Origin: Incurvaria masculella
Taxonomy: Eukaryota > Arthropoda > Insecta > Lepidoptera > Incurvariidae
Assembly (NCBI GenBank): GCA_946894095.1
Contig: OX335657.1
Location: 1,116,001-1,180,000 of the forward strand
Length of the DNA stretch: 64,000 nt
Reading direction: 5' to 3'
A program made the position numbers and the translations under genes. This document shows positions 33,001 through 45,000 of this stretch, one piece after another. The stretch's first letter is position 1. The number at the start of each line of letters is the position of its first letter. The notes beneath the pieces were generated by a model. The model saw only the letters and a program-made list of their open reading frames with translations, did no database searches and was not told where the DNA came from.

Positions 33001-36000
33001 CGTTAATGTATGTTTCCTTTTTCTATGCAAAATACATTGCGGAAACGGTGTCCATTTCCGAACTTTTTTGACTAAATGTAGAAATCTATAAGCAAATGGA
33101 ATTTTTTGTTTATGCATATATGCTGTTTTTGCTTATATCTAGAAATCGAATTACTTTCAGATTTCTAATGAGAAAAATCAACTTTTTTATTTTTATTAAT
33201 ATTTAAATAAATGATGGAATAAAAAAATATTAACAATCCATTATCAGTCTGGAGTTCTATTTGGATTTGCTGAAGCGTTTCACTAAATATTAATTACATT
33301 TGTTAAAAAGTGCATTTGTATGGCGCGAGTAGTTGGCTAGTCCTAGCGCCTTAAGAATCCGGGACGCGCAACATCGAATGTTCGTTGCTAATTAGTGCGT
33401 CCTGTGAAGTTTTTACGTGTTCTTACGTGTCGTTGGAACTCGCTACAATCAGTAGTAGCGAATACGTAAAAGAAATCACTCGCCATCGCTACAGTTTTTA
33501 TTTGGTAGCTAGTTCGCCCTCATAAAATTGAGTTTCGGTTGCTATTCCCGTCCTTCCATGCTCGCTGCGATGGAGGGTAGCAACTCACGAAATAAGTAAA
33601 GCGCGATGTCTACCCATTGCCCAGGTAGCCGGCCGTGATGCCGACACTGAAGATGAGCGCCTCCGTGAAGGTGGTGATGGTGCAGAGTCTCTTGTACTAG
33701 AGTGGATTGGGGAGGAAGGTAGCACTCAAGAGAGAAGATGGCCGCGATGTCGAGCCCGTTGCCGAGGTAGCTGGCGGTGCCGTGAAGATGGTGATGACGC
33801 AGAGCCGCTCATAACAGAGTGGGTTAGGAAGGCGGGTGGCACCTAACCAGAGAAGTTTGGCGCGATGTCGAGTCCGTTGCCGAGGTAGCCGGCGGTGACG
33901 GCGCCATTGATGATGAGCGTCTCCGTGAAGGTGTTGATGGTGCAGAGCCTCTCGTAGTAGAGTGGATTGGGGAGCAATGTAGCAACTAACCAGAGAAGTT
34001 GGGCGCAATGTCGAGCCCGTTGCCAAGGTAGCCGGCGGTGACGGCGCCATTGATTGTGAGCGCCGCCGTGAAAATGGTGATGGCGCAGAGCCGCTCATAA
34101 CAGAGTGGGTGAGGAAGGCGGGTAGCAACTAACCAGAGAAATTGGGCGCGATGTCGAGCCCGTTGCCAAGGTAGCCAGCGGTGACGGCGCCGTTGATGGT
34201 GAGCGCCGCCGTAAAGATGGTGATAGCGCAGAGCCGATCGTAGCCGAAGAACGCCTGCGCTACCATCAGCAGGGCCGGAAATCCAACCGCTGCAAATAGG
34301 CGTACTTTGTATCAAGAACCTAATTTATGTAAAATGTTGCGAGCAAAAGCAACCTACAAATTTTATTTGAATGTTCATAATTTTATTCGTCACTTATAAT
34401 CTTGAATTCAAGGATTTTGGCTAGATAAAGTTTAGGTTAAATTAGGTTACAAGTTGCATATATTGTGAAGTTAAGTGTTCTGACAGCTTATATCACAGTG
34501 CACAGACTTAATAATCATGAATTAATCTTGAATAATCACGCAGGTGATGTGGTGATGTGGCTCTTAGGATAAAATATATTATATGAAGGCGGAGGCGGAA
34601 ATGTATTCCTCATTACCGAGACAGATGGTCACGCTGTGGTTACGGAGACACGGTCACGATTAAGGGCCGAGTGCACGAAAGGACAAAAAATCTAAATCAA
34701 CGTCAAAGTATGATAAACACGTCACTTTGTATGGAGAGTATGGAAGGAATTCCATGCGGTTCACTAAGAGTGACGCGTTTGAACATTGATTAACTCAGCC
34801 GTCTCTCAGGGCAGAGTGCACGAAAGGGCAAAACATCAAAATCAACGTATGATTAAACAGGTCTCCTTGTAAGGGCAGTATGGAAGGAACTCCATGCGGT
34901 TCACTAAAAGTGACGCGTTTAAACATTAACTCAGCCGTCTCTTCGTGCAATCGGGGCTAAGTGAACAAACGTCGAGCGTGCGGTTGCCGTACTGACCGAT
35001 GGTGGTGAATATCTTCCTGGTGGCGGTGGTGGTGAGGCTCCCGGAGCGGCGCAGGTGGTCGGCCAGCACGGAGGTGCCCAGCGCGCACAGGTACTTGCCG
35101 AGGTACGGCAGCGACGACAGCAGCCCGTTCTGTGGGCGACGCGATCCGTCAATACATGGTTACGACTCACAGAGTTCGGAGAAGTCGCTGCGCTCCTACA
35201 TTACGGCTGAGATAAATAGTCGTAACAAAAACTAAGGCTAACGAAAAGTAATACTTTGTGACGTCACATTGACACATTTTGTATGGACGAAATCTCAAAG
35301 TAATGCAAATTGACGTCACAAAGTACTACTTTTCGTTAGTCTTAGTTTCTGTTACGACTATTTATCTCAGCCTACGACTGCGGTACGCCCACTATAAATA
35401 GTCGTAACAAAAACTAAGGCTAACGAAAAGTAATACTTTGTGACGTCACATTGACACATTTTGTATGGACGAAATCTCAAAGTAATGCAAATTGACGTCA
35501 CAAAGTACTACTTTTCGTTAGTCTTAGTTTCTGTTACGACTATTTATCTCAGCCTACGACTGCGGTACGCCCACTATAAATAGTCGTAACAAAAACTAAG
35601 GCTAACGAAAAGCAGTACTTGGTGACGTCACTTCTAGGCTGAGGCTATAAATAGTCGTCACCGTAACTAATGCTAACGCAAAGTAGTACTTTGTGACGTC
35701 ACTTTGACACGTTTTGTATGGACGAAATCTCAAAGTAATACCAATTGACGTCACAAAGTACTACTTTTCGTTAGTCTTAGTTTCTCTTATGAATAGTTAT
35801 TTGTCTCAGCCTGAGATAAATAGTCGTAACCGAAACTAAGACTAACGAAACGTAATACTTTGTGAAACATGATTTTTTGTGTTATATCTAGTACGATGGT
35901 ACGGAACCCTTCGTGTGCGAGACCGACTCGCACTTGGCCGGTTTTTATGTAACTGGCCATGGATGGCTAATACCAAACTGAACGTCAGAAGTTAGCCAAC

Positions 36001-39000
36001 ACACCACATGGGAACTAGGTGCAATGCCAGGATCTTCCTTATATTTCTAAGCTACATTTAACTGGATGGAAAACACGGACAATTTTCATTGCCACTTCGA
36101 CCATCGTTCATTCAATGCGATGGTACCAACCCGGCTGGACTAACCCTACCACCTAGTAAGTAAGTAATCACGGCCAGCCTCAACGGTTGAAAATGGTCGC
36201 CCATCCAGAACCCAACCGCGCTCAGAGGTGTTTACCCAGATTATCGAATCGCAAGGCGTCCCACTGGGCTACCGAGGCTGACAAAACCGCTTTTTAAAGC
36301 CTAGATGAATTCCTTTTCTCTTCGATGGTCGGATCGAATTTTGATGTGTATGTATACCTGTAGCACCTACAATTTTGTATAAATTGGCTTACAACAGTTT
36401 TGTTTTGCAATTGCCACGGATATTAGTTCGAAACGGTGAGCCTACTTCTACAAATCATCAAATTAATAACCAGTCACTCACAGTAGATACAATTGAATTA
36501 ATTAAATAAATGTAGTATCAAGGAACTACATAAACACAGAAAATCGTATTCAGAGAGCACCTGTCAAAACTTAGTACGAGATTAGCACCGGACTAACCAT
36601 AAAAAAACCGGTTTAGTCCGGCGGATTAAAGTTAGACAACCCACTCTGAATACAACAGTAAAATGTCTCACTTAGGGCAGAGTGCATGAAAGGACAAACA
36701 GTCAAAATCATCGTCATCGTATGATTAATCACGTCACTTTGTATGGACAGTACGGCAGGAACTCAATGCGGTTCACTAAAAGTGACGTGCTTGAACATTG
36801 ATTAACTCGGCCGTCTCTTCGTGCAATCGGGGCTAATTTCCATGTAGTAACGAAAGGCCGTAACTGTTAGACTTCCTGAATTAGCTGACAATATAATTGG
36901 ATCAGTAGACCCTGAATGGCAGAAAAGCACACGCACCACTGCCAGTTTACATCGTATCAAGTATCAGGAACAAACATAATACATTGTAGCGTGAAGATCC
37001 TCGCTCTAATCATGCATAATAAGCTGAGAGCGGTATTTGCCAGGACGTGCCGCTACCGTCTCGGAATGTGGATAGGAAATTCTAGAGGTTGCCAGCGCGC
37101 GTGGGGAGGCGTGACTGGTGCGGCGACCTCGGCTCTGCGCCTGCGCTGACACAGACGAGCAGCGACTCACCTTCGTCACCATAGTGCACTAACGAAGCAG
37201 TGGTATAGACAAATTGCGCGGGAAACTGCACACACGGACTAATGTGATCTCAGAGGGAAGCGAATACAATCTATTGGGCCCATCGATATAAAAAACAATC
37301 GTTCCGAGCTTTCCCCTACGTGTCAAGCCAGGTACTCTAATTCGAACAATTTAGAGTACCTGAGCTGTCAGTTTCGATACACCATATATTTCCAAATGCT
37401 TATGGGCACACTATGGCCACTAACAGTGCAATTTGTCGCGCCATGACATTAGCAGTGCTATCACATTCCAGAACTCACATTATTATTTGAGCAACGCTAC
37501 ATTGAACAGTAATATGTAATGTGTACAATAAGTGTAAGTAATGAACACAGAACTCGGATGAAACTATCACCCGCGTTCTATGCCGAGTAGCCGTCATCCT
37601 CCATGGAGATATGTTTTTGGCCACATAGCGAATGATGATATGTACTTGGATGACAACGTTTCACCCGAGTCTGTGAGTCCAAAGACAGGACGAAAAAACG
37701 CGGACTATAATTCCGATTCCATCTTTTATTGAATATGCATAATTTCTGTTATGAAAGAAAGAGGTGCACACGTCGGTATCAAGCGCATTTCCTTTGACAG
37801 AAGAGACCAGTCGTCCAATAATAGGGATACGTTGAATTCCAGGGACGGAAGTTTTCTACCCCCCCCACTAAGCTCCGGCGGTTGCGCAGAAACCAAATCC
37901 GATATATTATTTGTTCTGTGCAGCTGTTTGCGAGTAAAGGAAACCGGCCAACATCCACCCCGACATTTATACCACACCAATGGGTATGCTAGTAGAAATG
38001 TTCGGTGGCCGTGGCCCACTGCTCCTCTGTATACTATGCCGACCGCGCCTCCTCATCAGTGTCCTTATGGCGCCACCAGCGGCAGCGGCGAACACGCCTG
38101 TCACCAACCCGGCTCCAAGGTACCGATGCCATGAATGGAATATGCCAAAAGCAATTAATTCACTTCTTTATTTGGAGCCCATGGGGGTTACCATGGTAAA
38201 TTAACTCGTCGGGTGAATTGCAGGTGAACAGGCAAGAGAGTGATTAAATTTGACGCTTAATTGCATCTCGTACCATGGTAATTGTCAAACGTCTTGTTTG
38301 ACCAAGTGAACTAAAATGCAACAGTTGGCTGGCATGGTACGAAATGCAACTAACTAAACGTCAGATTTTATCACAATTTGGCCTGTTCACCTGCTATTCA
38401 CTTGGCGAGTTATTTAACATGGTAACTCCCCAGATCTGTAATTTATTAAACTGGATGGCTCCTTGCCTGATTTCGTAGATTTATCTTATAGTTGCTCTGA
38501 TGCATCAAATTGGAAAACAATTCGCCTTCCGCCTGAATGTCCTCACATAGCCAGGGTTTATGGCAGTCACAGCTTTGAGCCGTTTCAAACAAATCGGCGT
38601 CAAACCTACTTTTCTCTTCTTGAATATTTTCATAAAAATCTAGCTACAAAATATGAACGCGCCTCAATCGGTCGTAAAATTCGAGAAGTAGTGCTGCTCA
38701 ACTAACAGGCTAGATTAATGATAGGAAAAACTGCTACATGCATGCTACATGTGATTACACATCAGATTGAAGGCGCGACTGGTTTATTAATGCACTTCTT
38801 GGAAACCGGTTGTTTAGATGAGCCGCGTGCTGTTCACCGTGGTTCTATGCCAACATTGTCGACCCAAGACACAATGCAGTCAATGCATTGATATAGTCAA
38901 TGCATGCGAGTTTGGAGAGTCAATAAGGCGAGAGCACTCTCTAGCGGACAGTGCTGTTTGTGGCGCTGTGTTGGTTTAGCGGTGTGGCCGCTGCTACGCT

Positions 39001-42000
39001 AATGAGGTGTTCGTCTTCCAAGAACGCGGGCCTCAGGCACAGGCATCGAGTAAGAAAGGACGGAGGTGGCGAACGAAACTCATGCGTATAGCGGCAGCGT
39101 ACGAGAGTCAAGTTATAGTGATAATACAGTGATGCTGAGATTCATAGACAATACACGTGGTGTTATTTTTTTTGCGACATTACTATTTTAATACGGATGA
39201 TTTAACTATTTCGTATACTGATTACATTTTGTGATATTTAAAAATTAAATCTAAAATAGTAAAAAAAAATGCAGATTTAATCCAAACTTTTACCTCAACG
39301 ACAATTTCCCTTTGGAATGGTGTAAGCACGCCATGTATACGCGCCACTGCCAAGGTCACGCGTTTGTTGTCTCGCAGCTGACTGCGCGCCGCGCCGCCAA
39401 TTGTATCGCGTCGATCCGAATGTAAATTTTCACATTTATTTTTAAAAATGTCCTACTTTAGAACTGTTTATGAATGCAGTTTGATTCCTATTACGAAATA
39501 CTATGTTTTCTTACTAGTATTAGAAATCGAAAATTTTAAAACAAAAGCTCAAAACAAGAAAAATCCTTCGTTTTCGGAATCAGTATGCGACCCAAAATAA
39601 CCCCCTTTCGGGAATGTCGCGAACTTGTTTAACACCGTGTATAATAATAATGGCTGAGCCAAAGTATGTCTTTCGACTGTCAGATATGACGTAGAATGTA
39701 TGCGAATGTCAAATTTGACCGTCGGAAGCCATACTTTGTCTAATTCAAGTACAAAGCATGAGACGGTAGCGCCACTTTTTTCCTTCTGCTAATTTACAAT
39801 CCTTAACATCAATAAAAATCATCCGTTTGTATCGTAACAGCAGTAACCGTTAACGGGCAGCCATTTGCCATTAGTATGCACGGAATTAGCCCAGACGCTC
39901 CTCGCTTGTCTCGTGTCGAGAGATTCCCCCGCATGTGTGGGACCATGCTAACGACCGTAATGGCCGAATAAAACATGTTCCGAACACCCACGACCACCAA
40001 TTAGTTCAGATAGCCGGCTTTCCCACCGGCCTACGCGACGAGACGGCTTCGTCGGCGGAAGTCAATTTATGCGAAAACAGAAAAGCACTAACCTACCTCA
40101 ATAAAAACGGGTTGCGCAAGCGCAGTCGCGTCGGCCGGTAACGAGGCGTCGGCCATTTTCACAGGGAAATATAATTTCGCTTCATCATTGGACGTCGCCG
40201 CCAATTGGATTTTGCCCGCGGGTATAATTCATTCAAGCGTAAATTGTCTGCCTCTCGCCTAGAGATTACGTGCTCCCGAAATGCGTTTGCCGAGTCAGTT
40301 CCCACCAACACCAACCGTCCATACGTGTGCGACTATGTTTGCGCGTGGCATGTACGTGTAATTTGGGTGGGCACATCGTTTTCCTCTTTTATATGCTAAA
40401 GTCCACTCTACACACGCGCCGCGACACCCGCGAAAGCGGCGGAACAAGAATGTGGATTTTTGCGTCTCCGATCGGTGTCGTTTTTAGGGTTCCGTACCCA
40501 AAGGGTGCCAACGGAACCCTATTTATTTTTTTTTATTTTTTTTTATTGAAGAAATCAACAGCATAAAAGTAAAAGTTGTACATACAAATTAAACTAAAAA
40601 TAAAGCCAATAATAGATTTCTCTATATAAAACAAAAAAATAGTCCAGATAGTGACAAAATGAAAATATTTTATAAATTATAAATTAAAGAAATTTATCAA
40701 AAAGTTAAGTTTAAAGTTAAATTAACAAAAAAACAAAAATGAACACACAATTAACAAAAATTAGCAAGAGTTAACAAAAAACTAAAACTGAAATTCCCAC
40801 GAATAATAAGGTAAGGTAATACACAGTATTACCATGTCGGTAGGATTTATTTGTGTAGGTGTGTTGTCTTATGAGAGTGTGAGAGGGTGCGTTCGCGTGT
40901 CAAGTATTGTGCGGGCGCAAGCTTGACAGAACGCACGCTTATGCGGGCCGGAAGATTGTGCGGACGTCCGCACAATTTTAAGGTGCTGTTTCAAATATAT
41001 AGATCGAATCCTCAGGTTCTGATTGGTTCACTGGTGAAATATGGGCGTTTCCAAATGGACGTCCGCATAATACTTGTTTTGGTCTAGTTTGGTTAACACA
41101 CGCTAAATTTTTAGTTCCAGAGTGTGTCCGCAACTGGCGCCACCAGTCCAAAGTGTGTAAATTTTCGTACGCTTATCAGATTATGCGGACGTCCGCACTT
41201 TATTCGTAATTGGTACAGGAGGAGTGTGTTGAAGTAGGTAAAAAAATATAGTATCGTATATTTGTTAATGTCAAGTGTGTAAATGTTCGTACGCTCATCA
41301 GATTGTGCGGACGTCCGCACTTTACTTGCAGTTGATAAAGGAGGGTATGTTAAGGTAGGTAAATAAATATAATTTCGTACGGTTGGTAAGGTCTGCAGAC
41401 GTCCGCACTTGATTTGCAAGCGGTACTGGAGGAGTGAGTAGTGAGTTACAAAATTTGCGTATTGTAGCAATGAATATAATAACTATGCGAGATGTAAATG
41501 AAAACGAATAAATGAGTAAATATTTTATTTACCTTAACATCATTATTTAGTTTTAATCAAAATATTAATTATGTTTTTAATTAAAACCCTACCCTGTAAT
41601 TATTCATACTTTGTCTTTCGTCATTATTTTTAAAAATATTAAAAAACTTGAACTCTCAGAATACATATAACTCAAATTTATAAAAAATCTTACAGTGATG
41701 ATAACATAGTTTTAAAAGTAGTACCAAGACAGCAAGTAGTACCAAATAGAATGCAAGCAGTACCATGGTTCGGAACCCATGATAAGCTGTAGGTTCCCTT
41801 CCACTAATAGGTGGTAGGGTTAAGCCCGCCCGGATTGGTACCACCGCAGTCGATAAACCGCTTACTTGATAACTATGCTTGAACCGGCAATGATCAATTA
41901 TCCGTGTCCTCGCGAACCACGCTCAGCGAGGCACCATACCAGCGGATTTGCGGACTATTGCTGAGCTATCGAGTATTAGGAAAGGCACCCGCCGGCAGAC

Positions 42001-45000
42001 AGTTCCATATTTGGGCGATGCTGGGAAACGGTTCGATATCAAAAGCCTTATGTCAACCACAAGAGGGTGCTCAAATTCTCTGTGGCGGGTGCTCCGGATA
42101 TAGGTAGAATGGGGATAATAAGTGATGCAAGTTCCACAGAGCAAACTGGCATTAACTAAAACCTGACCTGTCACAGTTTACCCAAACCAATTAAAAAAAT
42201 CTTATCCAGAAAAGAAATTATAGTTTTTTAAAAAAAAATATGATAATTTATTTTTAAAATAGTTACATGTGACAATATCATTGAGCAACACCCTTTTGTC
42301 AAAGTAATTAACAAAAAGTAACTAAAACTATTGAAATAAAATTAAACTAAGAAAAATATCTCCTCTTTTTTTAATTTTAAGTTTTTCCGAAAGCTGCATG
42401 CTGCATTGCCCCCCTGAATAGCAAGTGCTATCCGTTGTCGAAGAAATCTTTTTGAATTTTTGCCTAGGGATGATTCAAATAATTTAGAGCCTAAAATATG
42501 GAGCAAATTGTGGGCTTTTTTGCTACTTTTTTTGAGCCTAGGATATATTATGGTCATTCAATTAAAGTGCTGATTTTTCAATAGACTGATAAACGGCCAG
42601 ATAACTATTCGACGAATTTATTTACGCTTATGCTTATCCATCCGATAAAGTGATTCCATACGTTCATTAATAAAATTATAGTCAGATAATTTTGAGAGAA
42701 GATATAATTCTGCGGCAATGTCTATCCGTCTTTTGACAAACGTGAATTTGTACTATCAGTCCTATAAGTCCTACCTGAGTACATATTTGGAGCGATGATT
42801 TATTTCTATCCTTTTTTTTGCATTTCGTTGATGGCATTATTAATATCTGTATCAATGTTTTCATAACTTATGCATTTCTACTCTGAAAATTAAAATAAAA
42901 AACACGTTTTTATAGCAATGTTAATTTGATAAAGATTTATAAGAGGAACTTTTTTAGATTTTTTATTTAGATTTAGATTTTTTTAATAAGTAAAAAATTA
43001 GAATGAAGTGTGAGACAAAAAAAATATAACGTAATATTTTTTTATTTAACTGAGGAAACGGGCACGAGCCATTGTAAGGAACTCGATCACCTCATTATCC
43101 TCTTAAGCAACTGAGATGCAGTCGCTACCTGAAATACACTGTGCTATGCGGGAGTTGTTGTGTACATCAGTACGGCATTCATTATTATGCGGGGAGTGTA
43201 AAAAAGTACGTCAGATGTGTTATGCGGACGTTGTGTAAATAAGTACGGCATTTAATCTAATGCGGGCGAGTGTAAAATAGTACGCCTAATGTTTTATGCG
43301 GACATTGTGTAAATAAGTACGGCATTTAATATTATGCGGGCCAGTGTAAAAAGTACTCTCAAACCTTTATGCGGTCAGTGTATTAAAACGTATGTATTGA
43401 GGCATATGCGGTCGGACCGCACGAACGTTGAGGCCCGCAGAAGACCGATTTTTGTCACGTTTTTTAATTACGTATACATCTGTCTCTATCGAGTGTATAG
43501 ATATTCCGGATAGACTGCCGTGTTCGAGAGAGATGGCGCTACAAAGTCTTCCGAAATACACTCGCGTAACTAGTCGGGAACACCTAGCCCGCACAATCGG
43601 TAAATTTGTCAAGGTCCGCACGATCCGCATCCCGCGAACAAGGGTGTGTTCATGTGTGTCAAAGAGGTTTGAGGGTGAATTTGTGAGTTTGAGAGTGGGT
43701 GCGAGGGTGATTGTGTGAATGTTTCATAACATAACATTAAATTTATGTTATACAAAGTCACCATATGGAAAAAATTATGAAAGAATGTAATTGTAGGTAA
43801 CTGAAGAAGTTCATGCTCGAATCCAATGTATTATATTTTATTTTTATGTTAATGTTTAATTCTTATGTTTTTTTTTTCCAGAAACGTTTTTATTCTACTA
43901 CGCAGTTGGTTGCAGGATGGTTTTTATAACATGATGCTTGAAAGTGCATTTGTTCAAATAAAATGGATCTATATCTGTAAACATTCGATTATAGGTGCGA
44001 GCTAAACGAGTGAGAGTGGCATTCTTGGCGTAATTAGTCCGGTGAGAGGGCACACTAAATAGAAAAACGACGGTGTGGCGTGTTCGGCGCTTCGGAACAT
44101 GACGCCCAAATGTCTCAACTAACGTCGGGCAATCTACAACTCCTCGAACTAAATCGTGCAATAATAACATATCCAATAGAACTCTCCTGTCGTTCAGTGG
44201 TAAAATTTTATGGTTGTTACAGCTTTCTTCGTACGATGAAAAAGACATTTTACACCGGTAATTTAGGTGCTTAATAAACTTAATCTGAATACGTTCTATG
44301 CAATCTTTATAAGTTGTATATTGAGGCGACCAGATGCAACTTGCATATTCCAGAATGCTTCTTACATAGGAGAAATAAATCAATTTTAGGCAAGCAGCAT
44401 CCGTAAAAGGTTGGGTCACTCGGAGAATGAATCCTAGGGTTTTATAGGCTTTATTGATTATTAGGTCGATGTGTTCTCCTAAAATAAATTTACTGTCTAA
44501 CTGAACACCAAGATCGCGAACTATCCTTACTCTTTCTATAGTGGTGTTGCTTATGGAATATTCGTAATCAATTGGTCTATTTCTCCGCGTAAATGTGATG
44601 GTTTGGCATTTGGATAGATTGGCAGTTATGCGGTTATTCCTATAGTAAGCGGAGACACGATCAAGGTCATTTTGAAGTTTTTCACAATCAGAAATTTCGT
44701 CTACTGCAAGGTATATTTTTTTATCATCTGCATATAGGAGATGTTCAGCGTGATGAAAGCAAGTGTAGAAGTCGTAAAGGTAAGCGTTGTAGAATAGGGG
44801 ACCTAGGTGAGATCCTTGAGGGACCCCTGAAGGAACATCAATAAAATTTGACTTATAACCACCTAAAACTACGGCTTGAGATCTATTGGACAGATAAGAT
44901 TTAATCCAGCGTAATAAATCTCCATGAATTCCTAACATATTTAATTTTGATAAGAGGATGTTGTGATCTACACGGTCGAACGCCTTCTCAAAATCCGTGT

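Noticed and set aside
33697..34315. Minus-strand ORFs of 109 and 143 codons
   Set aside because: They run through the exon d repeat array in changing frames and into introns. They are a by-product of the 143 bp repeats.
35211..35870. CRISPR-like array
   Set aside because: The 182 bp units are palindromic transposon copies with no short constant repeat plus unique spacers, and this is a eukaryotic genome.
37170..37200. Alternative first exon of the transporter (minus strand ATGGTGACGAAG followed by GTGAGT)
   Set aside because: Short and unsupported. It would skip TM1-7, and no promoter evidence was found.
41111..41470. 119-codon minus-strand ORF
   Set aside because: Follows the 122 bp tandem repeat; its protein repeats with the DNA unit.
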